This document shows positions 49,902 through 60,950 of a stretch of DNA of 64,000 bases, piece by piece. The DNA is from Mycobacterium sp. (lineage in GTDB: Bacteria > Actinomycetota > Actinomycetes > Mycobacteriales > Mycobacteriaceae), in the NCBI RefSeq assembly GCF_002863225.1, contig NZ_PKEK01000041.1, positions 186,001 through 250,000 of the forward strand, written 5' to 3'. The notes below the pieces were generated by a model, which worked only from the letters and a program-made list of their open reading frames with translations, was not told the origin of the DNA and did not search any database. Each line of letters begins with the position of its first letter. Position 1 is the stretch's first letter. The position numbers were made by a program, and so were the translations under genes.

Positions 49902-50945
49902 ATGGCAAGTGCTGATGAGCGCCGATTCCAGGTGCTGCGCGCGATCGTCGCCGACTTCGTAGCCACCAAAGAACCGATCGGTTCGAAGTCGCTCGTGGAC
50001 CGGCACAACCTCGGGGTCTCCTCGGCGACGGTCCGCAATGACATGGCCGTGTTGGAGGCCGAGGGTTACATCACCCAGCCGCACACCAGCTCCGGCCGGG
50101 TGCCGACGGAGAAGGGCTACCGCGAATTCGTCGACCGCCTCGACGACGTCAAGCCCATGTCGATCGCCGAGCGGCGGGCCATCCAGAGTTTCCTGGAGTC
50201 CGGCGTCGACCTCGACGACGTCCTGCGCCGCGCGGTGCGGCTGCTGGCCCAGCTGACCCGGCAGGTCGCCGTGGTGCAGTACCCCACCCTGTCGACGTCG
50301 ACGGTGCGGCACCTGGAAGTGATCGCGCTGACCCCGGCCCGGTTGCTGATGGTGGTGATCACCGATACCGGACGGGTCGACCAGCGCGTCGTCGAACTCG
50401 GCGACGTCATCGACGACCACCAGCTCTCGCAACTGCGCGAAATGCTCGGCCAGGCCCTGGACGGTAAAAAACTCTCGGCGGCCTCGGTGGCCGTGGCCGA
50501 CCTGGCCGCCCAGCTCGACGGCCGCGGAGGCCAGTCGAAGAGCCTCAGCGACGCGGTGGGTCGTTCGGCGACCGTGCTGCTGGAGTCGTTGGTCGAGCAC
50601 ACCGAGGAGCGGCTGCTGCTGGGCGGCACCGCCAACCTGACCCGCAACACCGCCGACTTCGGCGGCTCGCTGCGCTCGATTCTGGAAGCCCTCGAAGAAC
50701 AGGTCGTCGTCCTCAAGCTGCTGGCGGCCCAGCAGGAGGCCGGCAAAGTCACGGTCCGCATCGGACACGAGACCGAGGCCGAGCAGATGATGGGCACGTC
50801 GGTGGTGTCCACCACATACGGCACCCTGGACACCGTCTACGGCGGCATGGGCGTGCTGGGGCCCACCCGGATGGACTATCCGGGAACTATGGCTAGTGTC
50901 GCTGCGGTTGCTCTCTACATCGGCGAAGTGCTGGGCACACGATGA
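49902..50945 (+). CDS. hrcA: HrcA heat-inducible transcription repressor
   Basis: Predicted 347-residue repressor of heat-shock genes. The N-terminal winged helix reads [26 protein letters not shown] and [18 protein letters not shown], followed by [13 protein letters not shown], a GAF-like core and a C-terminal [14 protein letters not shown], all family hallmarks. It binds CIRCE elements; I see no CIRCE sequence upstream of this gene itself. The start is ATG 49902 with AGGAGGG upstream. It precedes dnaJ2 by 89 bases. Confidence 0.97.
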   Translation: MASADERRFQVLRAIVADFVATKEPIGSKSLVDRHNLGVSSATVRNDMAVLEAEGYITQPHTSSGRVPTEKGYREFVDRLDDVKPMSIAERRAIQSFLESGVDLDDVLRRAVRLLAQLTRQVAVVQYPTLSTSTVRHLEVIALTPARLLMVVITDTGRVDQRVVELGDVIDDHQLSQLREMLGQALDGKKLSAASVAVADLAAQLDGRGGQSKSLSDAVGRSATVLLESLVEHTEERLLLGGTANLTRNTADFGGSLRSILEALEEQVVVLKLLAAQQEAGKVTVRIGHETEAEQMMGTSVVSTTYGTLDTVYGGMGVLGPTRMDYPGTMASVAAVALYIGEVLGTR

Positions 50946-51034
50946 CCCGGCATTCCAGGCACAATTCAGTGATGACCGTTATTTCGCGGTCGATCTGGGT
51001 CTGAGAACCCAGGAAACTTCAGGAAGGTCGGAGC

Positions 51035-52180
51035 GTGGCACGCGACTATTACGGTCTGCTCGGCGTGGGCAAGAACGCCAGCGACTCGGAGCTCAAGCGG
51101 GCGTATCGAAAGCTGGCGCGCGAACTGCATCCCGACGTCAACCCCGACGAGGCCGCGCAGGCGAAGTTCAAGGAGATCAGCGTCGCCTACGAGGTGCTGT
51201 CCGACCCGGAGAAGCGACGCATCGTCGACCTGGGCGGCGATCCGCTGGAGAACGCCGCGGCGGGTGGCGGTGGCTTCGGCGGGTTCGGCGGTCTGGGTGA
51301 CGTTTTCGAGGCGTTCTTCGGTGGTGGCACGACGTCGCGGGGTCCGGTCGGGCGGGTTCGGCCGGGTTCGGACTCGCTGCTGCGGATGCGTCTCGATCTG
51401 ACCGAATGCGCGACCGGTGTCAGCAAGCAGGTCACCGTCGACACCGCGGTGCTGTGCGATCGCTGCCAGGGCAAAGGCACCAACGGCGACTCCAAGCCGG
51501 TGTCCTGCGACACCTGTGGCGGCCGCGGCGAAGTGCAGACCGTCCAGCGTTCACTACTCGGGCAGGTCATGACGGCGCGGCCCTGCCCCACCTGCCGCGG
51601 CGTGGGGGAGGTCATTCCCGACCCCTGCCACCAGTGCGGTGGCGACGGACGGGTGCAGGCCCGCCGCGAGATCGCGGTGAAGATCCCCGCCGGTGTCGGC
51701 GACGGCATGCGGGTTCGCCTCGCGGCGCAGGGTGAGGTGGGGCCGGGCGGGGGACCGGCCGGTGACCTGTACGTCGAGATCCACGAGCAGCCGCACGACA
51801 TCTTCGTGCGTGACGGCGACGACCTGCACTGCACGATCTCGGTACCGATGGTCGACGCGGCCCTCGGCACCACGGTGACCGTCGACGCCATCATCGACGG
51901 CCTGACCGAGATCACCATCCCGGCCGGAACCCAGCCCGGTTCGGTGACGACGCGGCGCGGCCACGGCATGCCGCATCTGCGCTCGGGTGTGCGCGGCGAC
52001 CTGCACGTGCACGTCGACGTGGTGGTCCCGGAGCGGCTCGACCACCAGGACGCCGACCTGTTGCGCGAGTTCAAGAGCCGCCGCGGTCGCGACGTCACCG
52101 AGGTCCGCTCGACGCACACCGCCGCCAGCAACGGTGGCGGGTTGTTCAGCCGGCTGCGCGAAACCTTCACCGGGCGCTAA
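51035..52180 (+). CDS. dnaJ2: DnaJ2, Hsp40 co-chaperone
   Basis: Predicted 381-residue type I DnaJ. It has a J domain (residues 1-70) with the HPD loop in [10 protein letters not shown], a Gly/Phe-rich linker ([22 protein letters not shown]), four CxxCxGxG zinc repeats ([32 protein letters not shown]), and the C-terminal substrate domain. It stimulates DnaK ATPase and binds unfolded proteins. The start is GTG 51035, with GGAAGG/GGAG upstream. The hrcA-dnaJ2 pairing matches M. tuberculosis Rv2374c-Rv2373c. Confidence 0.97.
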   Translation: MARDYYGLLGVGKNASDSELKRAYRKLARELHPDVNPDEAAQAKFKEISVAYEVLSDPEKRRIVDLGGDPLENAAAGGGGFGGFGGLGDVFEAFFGGGTTSRGPVGRVRPGSDSLLRMRLDLTECATGVSKQVTVDTAVLCDRCQGKGTNGDSKPVSCDTCGGRGEVQTVQRSLLGQVMTARPCPTCRGVGEVIPDPCHQCGGDGRVQARREIAVKIPAGVGDGMRVRLAAQGEVGPGGGPAGDLYVEIHEQPHDIFVRDGDDLHCTISVPMVDAALGTTVTVDAIIDGLTEITIPAGTQPGSVTTRRGHGMPHLRSGVRGDLHVHVDVVVPERLDHQDADLLREFKSRRGRDVTEVRSTHTAASNGGGLFSRLRETFTGR

Positions 52181-52936
52181 TTGCCCGGCCTGTTCTACGT
52201 CGACGCGCTGCCCGAGGGCGGTGAGCCGGTCGTCCTCGACGGCGACGAAGGGTTCCACGCCGCCACCGTCCGGCGCATCCGGGTCGGTGAGGAACTGATC
52301 CTCGGTGACGGCGCCGGCGGCGTGGCCCGCTGCGTCGTCGAGGAGGCGGCCCGCGACGGGCTCCGGGCCCGAGTGATCGAGCGCCGGCAGGTTGCCCCCG
52401 CGCTCCCTCCGGTCACGGTGGTCCAGGCGCTACCGAAATCCGAGCGTTCCGAGCTGGCCGTCGAGCTGGCCACCGAGGCCGGTGCCGACGCGCTGGTGGC
52501 CTGGCAGGCCGCGCGCTGCGTGGCCCGCTGGGACGGGGCCCGCGCCGAGAAGGGGCTTCGGCGCTGGCGGGCGGTGGCCCGTGCGGCCGCTCAGCAATCG
52601 CGGCGTGCCCACATTCCGACCGTCGACGGGGTGCTCTCGACCGCCGCCCTGGCCTCGCGGGTCGGCGAGGCGACGGCGTCCGGCGGCGTCGTGCTGGCGT
52701 TACACGAGTCGGCCCACGGGCCGCTGACGGCGGTCAGCCTGGCGCAGGCCCAGTCGGTGATGCTGCTGGTCGGCCCCGAGGGCGGCATCGCCCCTGACGA
52801 ATTGGCCGCGTTCGTCGACGCCGGCGCCAGGGCCGTCCGGCTGGGCCCGACGGTGTTGCGCACCTCGACCGCGGCCGCCGTCGCGCTCGGGGCGCTGGGC
52901 GTGCTGACGCCGCGCTGGGCGGCAGGAGACGAATGA
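52181..52936 (+). CDS. rsmE: RsmE, 16S rRNA (uracil-1498-N3)-methyltransferase
   Basis: Predicted 251-residue SPOUT methyltransferase that methylates U1498 of 16S rRNA. It has an N-terminal PUA-like domain ([20 protein letters not shown]), [20 protein letters not shown], and the SAM-binding knot motifs [13 protein letters not shown] and [13 protein letters not shown]. The first codon appears to be TTG 52181, directly abutting the dnaJ2 TAA, so translation is probably coupled. A long hairpin follows its stop. Confidence 0.93.
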   Translation: MPGLFYVDALPEGGEPVVLDGDEGFHAATVRRIRVGEELILGDGAGGVARCVVEEAARDGLRARVIERRQVAPALPPVTVVQALPKSERSELAVELATEAGADALVAWQAARCVARWDGARAEKGLRRWRAVARAAAQQSRRAHIPTVDGVLSTAALASRVGEATASGGVVLALHESAHGPLTAVSLAQAQSVMLLVGPEGGIAPDELAAFVDAGARAVRLGPTVLRTSTAAAVALGALGVLTPRWAAGDE

Positions 52937-53005
52937 CGTCGCCGAGATCGACGCCAGCGTGACGTGCGCTCGACAGTTCCCGCGCTGCCGTCGATCTCGA
53001 CGACG
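52937..53005. repeat. Long imperfect stem-loop after rsmE
   Basis: CGTCGCCGAGATCGACG (52937-52953) pairs with CGTCGATCTCGACGACG (52989-53005) at 16 of 17 positions, and an inner CAGCG/CGCTG pair extends the stem. It begins right after the rsmE stop. There is no T-tract. It may end the hrcA-dnaJ2-rsmE transcript, and it resembles dispersed intergenic palindromes of mycobacteria. Confidence 0.65.
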
Positions 53006-53107
53006 CCTGGCAGGACGGCTAACCAGTGGTTTGGCCAACCCACCGGCGGTAGACTCGAGGCGCTAACCCGCTGGACAGACCACAGAAAGCAGGCTTAAGA
53101 ACCCATC

Positions 53108-54142
53108 GTGTCGCCTCGCGAGACCAACACTGCTGGTCCGTCCGCATCGTCGGTTCGCAGCAGTATCGACGTTCCGCCCGACCTCGTCATGGGCCTGCTT
53201 GGCTCCGCCGACGAAAATCTGCGTACCCTCGAACGCCTCCTCACCGCCGACCTGCATGTCCGCGGCAATGCTGTGACGCTGTCCGGTCAGCCGGCCGACG
53301 TCGCGCTCGCCGAACGGGCGCTCTCCGAACTCGTCGCGATCGTCGCCAGTGGCCAACCGCTCACCCCCGAAGGCGTGCGGCACAGCGTCGCGATGCTGGT
53401 GGGCACCGGCAACGAGTCACCGGCCGAAGTGCTGACACTGGACATCCTGTCGCGTCGCGGCAAGACGATCCGGCCCAAGACGCTCAACCAGAAGCGCTAT
53501 GTCGACGCGATCGACAGCCACACCATCGTGTTCGGGATCGGGCCGGCCGGCACCGGCAAGACCTACCTGGCGATGGCCAAGGCGGTCAACGCGCTGCAGA
53601 CCAAACAGGTCGGCCGGATCATCCTGACCCGTCCGGCGGTGGAAGCCGGTGAGCGCCTTGGCTTTCTGCCCGGCACGCTGAGCGAGAAGATCGACCCTTA
53701 CCTGCGTCCGCTGTACGACGCGCTGCACGACATGATGGACCCCGAGCTGATCCCGAAGCTGATGTCGTCGGGCGTGATCGAGGTCGCGCCGCTGGCCTAC
53801 ATGCGCGGTAGAACGTTGAACGACGCGTTCATCATTCTCGACGAGGCGCAGAACACCACCGCCGAGCAGATGAAGATGTTCCTCACCCGACTGGGTTTCG
53901 GCTCCAAAGTCGTTGTCACCGGCGACGTTACGCAGATCGATCTGCCGGGCAACCACCGGTCGGGTCTGCGTGCGGCCGTCGACATCCTCGACGGGATCGA
54001 CGACATCCACATCTCGGAGCTCACCAGTGCCGACGTGGTCCGCCACCGGCTGGTCTCCGAGATCGTGGACGCCTACGCGCGACACGAACAGCCGGGGCTG
54101 ACGATGAACCGTGCTGCGCGACGCGGCACGGGTCGCCGGTAA
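53108..54142 (+). CDS. phoH1: PhoH-family ATPase (PhoH1-like)
   Basis: Predicted 344-residue PhoH-like protein. An N-terminal KH-like region (residues about 25-90) precedes the P-loop ATPase, with Walker A GPAGTGKT and Walker B AFIILDEAQNTT, then TGDVTQIDLPG. Family members are RNA-related nucleotidases or helicase-like proteins, often next to ybeY, as here. GTG 53108 was taken as the start. The 171-base gap before it holds the stem-loop. Confidence 0.93.
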   Translation: MSPRETNTAGPSASSVRSSIDVPPDLVMGLLGSADENLRTLERLLTADLHVRGNAVTLSGQPADVALAERALSELVAIVASGQPLTPEGVRHSVAMLVGTGNESPAEVLTLDILSRRGKTIRPKTLNQKRYVDAIDSHTIVFGIGPAGTGKTYLAMAKAVNALQTKQVGRIILTRPAVEAGERLGFLPGTLSEKIDPYLRPLYDALHDMMDPELIPKLMSSGVIEVAPLAYMRGRTLNDAFIILDEAQNTTAEQMKMFLTRLGFGSKVVVTGDVTQIDLPGNHRSGLRAAVDILDGIDDIHISELTSADVVRHRLVSEIVDAYARHEQPGLTMNRAARRGTGRR

Positions 54143-54157
54143 CGCGGTGACGCTGCT

Positions 54158-54691
54158 GTGACCATCGAGGTAGCCAACGAATCCGGGATCGACGTCTCCG
54201 AATCCGAATTGATCAGCGTCGCAAAGTTTGTCATCTCCCAGATGGATGTCAATCCGGCCGCGGAGCTGTCGATGGTGCTGTTGGACACCGCCGCGATGGC
54301 CGACCTGCACATGCGCTGGATGGACCTGCCCGGGCCGACCGATGTGATGAGCTTTCCGATGGACGAGCTCGAACCGGGCGGGCGCCCCGACGCGCCGGAA
54401 CCGGGTCCGGCCATGCTCGGCGACATCGTGCTGTGTCCCGAGTTCGCCGCCGAACAGGCCGCGGCCGCCGGTCATTCGCTGGGACATGAGTTGGCGCTGT
54501 TGACGATTCACGGCGTCCTGCACCTGCTCGGCTACGACCACGCCGAGCCGGACGAAGAAAAAGAGATGTTCGGCCTCCAGCGCCGCCTGCTGGAAGAGTG
54601 GGTCGCCGACCAGGTCGAGTTCTACCGCCTGCAACGCCAGCACGAGCGGGACCAGCGATTGCTGGACAAATCAAGGTATTTCGACCATTGA
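54158..54691 (+). CDS. ybeY: YbeY, rRNA maturation endoribonuclease
   Basis: Predicted 177-residue metallo-endoribonuclease involved in 16S rRNA 3'-end processing and ribosome quality control. The zinc site is complete in [11 protein letters not shown] (three His), with PTDVMSFP and GDIVLCPE upstream in family positions. The start is GTG 54158, 16 bases after the phoH stop. Its TGA overlaps the TTG start of the following gene. Confidence 0.95.
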   Translation: MTIEVANESGIDVSESELISVAKFVISQMDVNPAAELSMVLLDTAAMADLHMRWMDLPGPTDVMSFPMDELEPGGRPDAPEPGPAMLGDIVLCPEFAAEQAAAAGHSLGHELALLTIHGVLHLLGYDHAEPDEEKEMFGLQRRLLEEWVADQVEFYRLQRQHERDQRLLDKSRYFDH

Positions 54692-55971
54692 ACAGTTCCG
54701 CTTCGCTGTTCGGCGTGATCCTGCTGATCTCTCTGGGTAGCGTGTTCGCGGCCATCGACGCGGCGATCAGCACGGTGTCGATGGCGCGGGTGCAGGAGAT
54801 GGTCCGCGACGAGCGGACGGGCGCGGTTCGGCTGGCCAAGGTGATGACCGACCGGCCCCGGTACATCAACCTGGTGGTGCTGCTGCGGATCGTCTGCGAG
54901 ATCAGCGCAACCGTGCTGCTGGCGCAGTTCTGCTATCGACAGGTGAGCCGCGACTGGGGTCTGTTCATCGCCGCGGTGGTGATGGTGGTGGTCAGCTTCG
55001 TCGTCATCGGTGTCGGTCCCAGGACGCTGGGACGCCAGAACGCGTACTCCATTGCACTGGTGTCTGCCCTTCCGCTGCAGGCGATTTCGGTTCTGCTGAC
55101 CCCGATCAGCCGGGTGCTGGTGGTGCTGGGAAACATGCTGACGCCTGGTCGCGGCTTCCGCAACGGTCCGTTTTCCTCCGAGATCGAACTGCGCGAAGTC
55201 GTCGACCTGGCGCAGCAAAGTGGCGTGGTTGCCGCCGACGAACGGCGGATGATCGAGTCGGTGTTCGAACTCGGCGATACGCCGGCCCGCGAGGTGATGG
55301 TGCCGCGCACCGAGATGATCTGGATCGAGCACGACAAGTCTGCCGCCGAGGCGATGTCAGTGGCGGTGCGCAGTGGGCACTCCCGCATTCCGGTCATCGG
55401 CGAGAACGTCGACGACATCGTCGGGGTGGTGTACCTGAAAGACTGTGTGCAGCAGGCTTATTACGCCTCGACGAGCGGACACGAAACCGCGGTCTCGGAA
55501 GTGATGCGGCCGGCGGTGTTCGTTCCGGATTCCAAGCCGCTCGATGAGTTGTTGCGCGAAATGCAGCGGATGCGCAACCACATGACGTTGCTGGTGGACG
55601 AATACGGCGCGATTGCAGGGCTGGTGACCATCGAGGATGTTCTCGAGGAGATCGTCGGCGAGATCGCCGACGAGTACGACGCCGCCGAGGTGGCTCCCGT
55701 CGAAGAGTTGGGCGACAACCAATTCCGGGTATCGGCACGGTTGCCGATCGAAGACGTGGGTGAACTGTACGGCGTGGAATTCGAGGAGGATCTCGACGTG
55801 GACACCGTCGGTGGCCTGCTGGCTCTGGAGCTGGGGCGGGTGCCGCTGCCCGGTTCCCGGGTGGAGTCGCATGGCCTGCTGCTGCACGCCGAGGGTGGGC
55901 CCGACCACCGCGGCCGGGTCCGGATCGGTACCGTCTTGCTCAGCCGCGTGGACGCCAACGGTGTTCGATGA
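54688..55971 (+). CDS. Hemolysin C/CorC-type membrane protein with CBS domains
   Basis: Predicted 427-residue protein. The N-terminal CNNM/DUF21 membrane domain has about four helices ([23 protein letters not shown] and later), followed by two CBS domains ([44 protein letters not shown]) and a C-terminal CorC_HlyC domain ([15 protein letters not shown]). Homologues act in Mg/Co efflux or homeostasis. The start is TTG 54688, overlapping the ybeY stop; an ATG-started version is not available near this position. Its end overlaps era by 4 bases. Confidence 0.92.
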   Translation: MNSSASLFGVILLISLGSVFAAIDAAISTVSMARVQEMVRDERTGAVRLAKVMTDRPRYINLVVLLRIVCEISATVLLAQFCYRQVSRDWGLFIAAVVMVVVSFVVIGVGPRTLGRQNAYSIALVSALPLQAISVLLTPISRVLVVLGNMLTPGRGFRNGPFSSEIELREVVDLAQQSGVVAADERRMIESVFELGDTPAREVMVPRTEMIWIEHDKSAAEAMSVAVRSGHSRIPVIGENVDDIVGVVYLKDCVQQAYYASTSGHETAVSEVMRPAVFVPDSKPLDELLREMQRMRNHMTLLVDEYGAIAGLVTIEDVLEEIVGEIADEYDAAEVAPVEELGDNQFRVSARLPIEDVGELYGVEFEEDLDVDTVGGLLALELGRVPLPGSRVESHGLLLHAEGGPDHRGRVRIGTVLLSRVDANGVR

Positions 55972-56867
55972 CCGAGTTCCGTTCCGGCTTCGTCTGTTTC
56001 GTCGGCCGGCCCAACACCGGCAAGTCGACGCTGACCAACGCGCTGGTCGGCTCGAAAGTCGCGATCACGTCGAACCGCCCGCAGACCACCCGGCACACGA
56101 TCCGGGGCATCGTGCACCGCGACGAGTTCCAGATCATCCTGGTCGACACGCCGGGTCTGCATCGACCGCGCACCCTGCTCGGCAAGCGGCTCAACGATCT
56201 GGTTCGCGACACCTACAGCGAGGTCGACGCGATCGGGCTGTGCATCCCGGCCGACGAGGCGATCGGGCCGGGGGACAGGTGGATCGTCGAACAGATCCGA
56301 TCTACCGCTCCCCGAACGACTTTGGTGGCCATTGTGACCAAGATCGACAGGGTGTCCAAGGACAAGCTGGCCGCGCAGCTGTTCGCGGTCAGCGAATTGG
56401 TGGGCGCCGACGCCGAGGTGGTCCCGGTCTCGGCGACCACGGGCGAACAGGTCGACGTGCTCATTGGTGTGCTGGCCGCCGCGTTGCCGCCCGGCCCGCC
56501 GTACTACCCCGACGGTGAGCTGACCGACGAGCCCGAAGAAGTTCTGATGGCCGAGTTCATCCGGGAGGCCGCGCTCGAGGGCGTCCGCGACGAACTGCCG
56601 CACTCGCTGGCGGTGGTGATCGACGAGATCAATCCGCGCGAAGGCCGCGACGACCTGATCGACGTGCATGCGCTGCTCTACGTCGAGCGTGACAGCCAGA
56701 AGGGCATCGTGATCGGCAAGGGCGGGGCAAGGCTGCGTGAAGTGGGCACCGTCGCACGCGGTCAGATCGAGAAGCTGCTGGGCACCAAGGTCTACCTCGA
56801 GCTACGGGTCAAGGTTGCCAAGAACTGGCAGCGCGACCCCAAACAGCTTGGCCGACTCGGCTTCTGA
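55968..56867 (+). CDS. era: Era, ribosome-assembly GTPase
   Basis: Predicted 299-residue GTPase for 30S subunit maturation. It has the G1 loop [10 protein letters not shown]2 region [13 protein letters not shown]3 DTPGLH, G4 TKID and a C-terminal KH domain ([19 protein letters not shown]). Its ATG overlaps the preceding stop. It converges with the amidase gene over an 88-base gap in which I see no clear terminator. Confidence 0.97.
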   Translation: MTEFRSGFVCFVGRPNTGKSTLTNALVGSKVAITSNRPQTTRHTIRGIVHRDEFQIILVDTPGLHRPRTLLGKRLNDLVRDTYSEVDAIGLCIPADEAIGPGDRWIVEQIRSTAPRTTLVAIVTKIDRVSKDKLAAQLFAVSELVGADAEVVPVSATTGEQVDVLIGVLAAALPPGPPYYPDGELTDEPEEVLMAEFIREAALEGVRDELPHSLAVVIDEINPREGRDDLIDVHALLYVERDSQKGIVIGKGGARLREVGTVARGQIEKLLGTKVYLELRVKVAKNWQRDPKQLGRLGF

Positions 56868-56955
56868 CGCTGTAGCACGACGCGATACAGAACGCTTGGC
56901 TGCGGGATCGCGCAGAATGCAGCCCTGGCTGCTGTCTCGCGCTCAGCCGACGCTG

Positions 56956-58395
56956 CTACCGCACGGCCTCGGACTCGGCGTTCCACCACACCGCAGGCTG
57001 CTTGGCCGCCCAGCCGCCGAGCGCCTCCAGTTCGGCGGCCAGTGACACCAGCAACGGCTCGCTGTTGGCCGGCCCCATCAGCTGCACGCCGATCGGCAGG
57101 CCTTCGGACGTGAAGCCGGCGGGCACGTTGATCGACGGCCAGCCCAACACATTCCACGGCCAGGTCACCGGGCAGGCCGCGATCATCGCGCGGTCGGTGC
57201 CCACACCGCTCAGCTTGTCGAAGGCCTCGGCAAGCGGGGGCGGCAGCGCGGTCGTCGGCGCCAGCACCACATCGACGATCCGGAAAATCGAACCCACCCG
57301 TCGCTGATTGGCGGCCTCGCCGGCCCGGGCGGCCCGCAGGATCTGCTGCGAGAGCAGCCGGCCCATCCGCATGTTGGCCAGCGTCCGCCGATCGAACTCA
57401 ACGCCGTCGCCCAGCCGCTCGGCCCAATCCAGCAGCCCGGATGTGGACCGCGACAAGAAGTTCCACGACAACCGCAGCCCGTAGTCGGGATTGCCGTCGA
57501 CCACGGTGTGGCCCAGCAGCCGAAGCTGATCGCCCACCGAGTCCAGTGCCGCTTCGATCTCCGGGTCCAGTCGGGCTGGAAATGCGGTGAACGGGAACCG
57601 GGTCGACAACGCGATCTTCAGCGAGCCGGGCGCGATGCCGACATGGTCGGACACTGTCACCGGCGGCGGCTTGTGCAGATCGCCGTCGACGTTGCCGGAC
57701 GCCGCGTCGAGCACCAGCGCCGCGTCGGCGACCGTGCGCGCCAGCACGCCGTTGACGGTGATCCCGTTGAACGCCTCGCGCAGCGGCCACGTCGAGATCC
57801 GACCACGCTGCGGCTTGATGCCGACCAGATGCGTCCACGCCGCCGGAATGCGCACGCTGCCCGCGCCGTCGGAGCCGATAGCGGCCGTGACCAGACCGGC
57901 GGCCACCGCGGCCGCGCTACCGCCGGACGAACCACCCGGGGTGTGCCGGCGCGACCACGGGTTGCGGGTGTGGCCGAATGCGGGTCCGCTGGTGAACGGC
58001 CACTGGCCCAGTTCGCAGGTATTGGTCTTGCCGACGATCACCGCCCCGGCAGCCTTGAGGCGGCGCACCACCTCGGCGTCCTGAGTGGCCGCCTGGACCT
58101 GGCCGGACGTGCCGAAGTAGGTCGGCTGGCCGGCGACGTCGACGTCGTCCTTGACCGCGATCGGCACACCGAGCAGCGGCGCCCGGTCACCTTCGGCGCG
58201 GCGCCGGTCGGCCCTGGCGGCGTCGGCCAGCGCCGACTCGGTGAGCACCACGCGGAACGCGTTCAGCGTCGGCTGGCTGGCCTCGATGGCGTGCAGAGAG
58301 CGACGGACCAGCTCGTCGGAGGTGACCTCACCGCTGGCCAGCTGATACAGCTGGTCAGTGAGCGTGGGGAAACGGCGATCGGCGGAGTTACTCAT
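56956..58395 (-). CDS. amiA2: AmiA2-like amidase
   Basis: Predicted 479-residue amidase-signature hydrolase. The catalytic triad is visible: Lys in IAVKDDVDVAG, cis-Ser in TPGGSSGGSAAA, and the nucleophilic Ser in GSDGAGSVRIPAA. It closely follows M. tuberculosis AmiA2 (Rv2363) in sequence and location beside recO. Substrate unknown. ATG 58395 was chosen; ATG 58407, four codons earlier, is equally possible and neither has a clear ribosome site. It is divergent from recO, separated by 63 bases. Confidence 0.92.
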   Translation of the reverse strand: MSNSADRRFPTLTDQLYQLASGEVTSDELVRRSLHAIEASQPTLNAFRVVLTESALADAARADRRRAEGDRAPLLGVPIAVKDDVDVAGQPTYFGTSGQVQAATQDAEVVRRLKAAGAVIVGKTNTCELGQWPFTSGPAFGHTRNPWSRRHTPGGSSGGSAAAVAAGLVTAAIGSDGAGSVRIPAAWTHLVGIKPQRGRISTWPLREAFNGITVNGVLARTVADAALVLDAASGNVDGDLHKPPPVTVSDHVGIAPGSLKIALSTRFPFTAFPARLDPEIEAALDSVGDQLRLLGHTVVDGNPDYGLRLSWNFLSRSTSGLLDWAERLGDGVEFDRRTLANMRMGRLLSQQILRAARAGEAANQRRVGSIFRIVDVVLAPTTALPPPLAEAFDKLSGVGTDRAMIAACPVTWPWNVLGWPSINVPAGFTSEGLPIGVQLMGPANSEPLLVSLAAELEALGGWAAKQPAVWWNAESEAVR

Positions 58396-58458
58396 CGGTA
58401 CCGACATTATCGGCGCGCGTCCGGGGCGCCGTCGCAACCTGGTGCCAAACTGATACCT

Positions 58459-59298
58459 ATGCGGCTGTACCGGGACCGGGCGGTGGTGCTGCGCCAGCAC
58501 AAGCTCGGCGAAGCCGACCGGATCGTCACCTTGCTCACCCGCGACCACGGGTTGGTTCGCGCGGTGGCCAAGGGCGTCCGCCGTACCCGCAGCAAGTTCG
58601 GCGCGCGACTGGAGCCGTTCGCGCACATCGACGTCCAGCTGCATCCGGGCCGCAACCTCGACATCGTCACGCAGGTGGTCTCACTCGACGCGTTCGCCAC
58701 CGACATCGTCAGCGACTACGGCCGCTACACCAGCGCGTGCGCGATGCTGGAAACCGCCGAGCGCCTCGCCGGTGAGGAGCGGGCACCGGCCCCGGAGCTG
58801 CACCGGCTCACGGTCAGTGCGCTGCGCGCGGTCGCCGACGGCAGCCGGCCCCGCGAGTTGGTGCTGGACGCGTACCTGCTGCGGGCCATGGGCATTGCCG
58901 GGTGGGCCCCGGCGCTGACCGAATGCGCGCGGTGCGCCACGCCCGGCCCGCACCGGGCGTTTCACGTCGCCGCGGGTGGCAGCGTGTGCGGGTTCTGCCG
59001 CCCGCCCGGCGCGACGACGCCGCCGCTGGGCGTACTCGATCTGATGGCGGCGCTACGCGACGGCGACTGGGAGGCCGCAGAGGTGGTGACACCGTCGGCC
59101 CGTAGCCACGCCAGCGGATTGGTGGCCGCTCACCTGCAGTGGCATCTGGAGCGGCAGTTGCGCACCCTGCCGCTGGTCGAGCGGATCCGGCGCGTCGAGG
59201 TGATCGATCAGAGCCTGCTCGACCGTCGGGTCGCGCTGGTCAGGCAGGATGTGGCGCATGGAGACGAGCCGGGTGAGCCGCTCAGAGCGGAGGGCTGA
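58459..59298 (+). CDS. recO: RecO, DNA repair protein
   Basis: Predicted 279-residue recombination mediator of the RecFOR pathway, loading RecA on SSB-coated DNA. It has an N-terminal OB fold ([21 protein letters not shown]), a helical domain, and a zinc-binding pair CARC...CGFC at about residues 155-180. The start is ATG 58459; the open frame continuing upstream is opposite the amidase gene. The 3' end overlaps uppS in a different frame. Confidence 0.94.
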   Translation: MRLYRDRAVVLRQHKLGEADRIVTLLTRDHGLVRAVAKGVRRTRSKFGARLEPFAHIDVQLHPGRNLDIVTQVVSLDAFATDIVSDYGRYTSACAMLETAERLAGEERAPAPELHRLTVSALRAVADGSRPRELVLDAYLLRAMGIAGWAPALTECARCATPGPHRAFHVAAGGSVCGFCRPPGATTPPLGVLDLMAALRDGDWEAAEVVTPSARSHASGLVAAHLQWHLERQLRTLPLVERIRRVEVIDQSLLDRRVALVRQDVAHGDEPGEPLRAEG

Positions 59299-60172
59299 GC
59301 GCAAGCGGAAGTCTGACTTCCCGCAGCTCGCCCCGGCGCCCGATGACTACCCGGTGTTCCCGGACACCTCGACCTGGCCGGTGGATTTTCCGGAGTTGCC
59401 GCCCGCGCCCGGTGGTGGGCCGCGCCGGCCGCCGCAGCACATCTCCAAAGCGGCGGCTCCGGCGATTCCCTTGGAGCAGTTGCCCAATCACGTCGCGATC
59501 GTGATGGACGGTAACGGCCGCTGGGCCACCCAGCGCGGTCTCCCGCGGGTGGAGGGTCACAAGATGGGCGAGGCCGTCGTCATCGACATCGTCTGCGGGG
59601 CAATCGAAATGGGCATCAAATGGCTCAGCCTCTATGCCTTCTCGACGGAGAACTGGAAACGTTCGGCCGACGAGGTCCGTTTCCTGATGGGATTCAACCG
59701 CGACGTGGTACGACGACGCCGGGTGAACCTCAACGAGATGGGTGTCAAGATCCGGTGGGTGGGTTCGCGCCCACGGTTGTGGCGCAGCGTCATCAACGAG
59801 CTGGCGGTCGCCGAAGAACTGACCCTGAACAACGACGTGATCACGGTCAACTACTGCGTCAACTACGGTGGCCGTACCGAAATTGCCGAAGCCGCAAGGG
59901 ATATCGCGCGCGAGGCGGCGGCGGGAAAGTTGAACCCGGAGCGGGTCAACGAGGCGACCATCGCCCGGCACCTGCACCGTCCGGACATTCCCGACGTCGA
60001 TCTGCTGTTGCGGACCTCGGGGGAGCAACGGACCAGCAACTTCATGCTGTGGCAAGCCGCCTACGCGGAGTACATCTTCCAGGACACGCTCTGGCCTGAT
60101 TACGATCGCCGCAACCTGTGGGCGGCCTGCGAGGAGTATGCGTTGCGGCATCGACGATTCGGGACGGCGTGA
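59258..60172 (+). CDS. uppS: Decaprenyl diphosphate synthase (UppS/Rv2361c type)
   Basis: Predicted 304-residue cis-prenyltransferase making the long-chain polyprenyl carrier for cell-wall synthesis. It has [12 protein letters not shown] with the catalytic Asp, [19 protein letters not shown], and a C-terminal [17 protein letters not shown] and DTLWPDYD. The N-terminal 70 residues ([20 protein letters not shown]) match the mycobacterial long-chain enzyme. The start is uncertain among GTG 59249, ATG 59258 and GTG 59273; the last has GGAG upstream and gives a length closest to Rv2361c. Confidence 0.94.
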   Translation: METSRVSRSERRAERKRKSDFPQLAPAPDDYPVFPDTSTWPVDFPELPPAPGGGPRRPPQHISKAAAPAIPLEQLPNHVAIVMDGNGRWATQRGLPRVEGHKMGEAVVIDIVCGAIEMGIKWLSLYAFSTENWKRSADEVRFLMGFNRDVVRRRRVNLNEMGVKIRWVGSRPRLWRSVINELAVAEELTLNNDVITVNYCVNYGGRTEIAEAARDIAREAAAGKLNPERVNEATIARHLHRPDIPDVDLLLRTSGEQRTSNFMLWQAAYAEYIFQDTLWPDYDRRNLWAACEEYALRHRRFGTA

Positions 60173-60561
60173 TGTCGACGCTGCAGGAACGGTTACTCAC
60201 GGTGCTCACCGAGGTGCTGCCCGCCGAGGCGGAATCCGATGGGGCGCTGACGGTTCACCACGGCGGCACGATCGCCTCGCTGCGGGTGGTGCCCATCAAC
60301 GAAGACCTCGATCTGGTGTCGTTGACCCAGATGGTGGCGTGGGACCTGGCGGCCAACAAGAGACTTCGCGACGCGGTGGCCGAGCAGGCGCGCTCGACGC
60401 TGCTGGGATCGGTGAGCCTCACCGAAAAGGCCGGCAAGGCCGCCGACGTGATCCTGCGCTACAACTTTCCCGGCAACGGCCTCAACGACGACGCGCTTCG
60501 GACGCTCGTCCTGATGGTGCTCGACAAGGGCGCCGAAATACGCCGCGCGGTAACGGGTTAA
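60172..60561 (+). CDS. Conserved-type hypothetical protein (Rv2360c position)
   Basis: Predicted 129-residue soluble protein with no recognised motif. Its pattern of alternating helices and strands (TVHHGGTIASLRVVPINEDLDL, then LRYNFPGNGLNDDALRTL) resembles YbjN or secretion-chaperone-like folds, but that is weak. Its ATG overlaps the uppS stop, so it is co-translated. The position between uppS and the zur gene matches Rv2360c in M. tuberculosis. It converges on zur with a 4-base overlap. Confidence 0.8.
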   Translation: MSTLQERLLTVLTEVLPAEAESDGALTVHHGGTIASLRVVPINEDLDLVSLTQMVAWDLAANKRLRDAVAEQARSTLLGSVSLTEKAGKAADVILRYNFPGNGLNDDALRTLVLMVLDKGAEIRRAVTG

Positions 60562-60950
60562 CCGCACTCCGAGCAGGTGCCGTAGATCTCGATGGTGTGA
60601 CTGACGTCGGAGAACCCGTGCTTGCTGGCGACCGCGGCCGCCCACTCCTCGACCTCGTGATCACCCACCTCGACGGTCGATCCGCAATTGCGGCACACCA
60701 GGTGGTGATGGTGGTGATCGGAACAACGGCGATAGACCGATTCGCCGGTGTCATTGCGCAGCGTGTCGAGCAGGCCCGCCGCGGCCATCGACTGCAACGT
60801 CCGGTAGACGGTGGTCAGCCCGATGTTCTCGCCGCGCTGGCGCAGCTCGTCGTGCAGTTCCTGGGCGGAGCGGAACTCGTCGAGGGTGTCGAGCAATTCC
60901 GCGATCGCCGCCCGCTGTCGCGTGGCGCGGACGCCGGCCTGGGTGGTCAT
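60558..60950 (-). CDS. zur: Zur (FurB), zinc uptake repressor
   Basis: Predicted 130-residue Fur-family repressor. The winged helix reads TRQRAAIAELLDTLDEFRSAQELHDE and GLTTVYRTLQSMA. Metal sites appear in SDHHHHHLVCRNCG (His-rich plus CxxC) and the C-terminal CSECG (second CxxC of the structural zinc). It represses zinc uptake and alternative ribosomal protein genes when zinc is sufficient. Its ATG overlaps the smtB stop, giving the smtB-zur operon known from M. tuberculosis. Confidence 0.95.
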   Translation of the reverse strand: MTTQAGVRATRQRAAIAELLDTLDEFRSAQELHDELRQRGENIGLTTVYRTLQSMAAAGLLDTLRNDTGESVYRRCSDHHHHHLVCRNCGSTVEVGDHEVEEWAAAVASKHGFSDVSHTIEIYGTCSECG

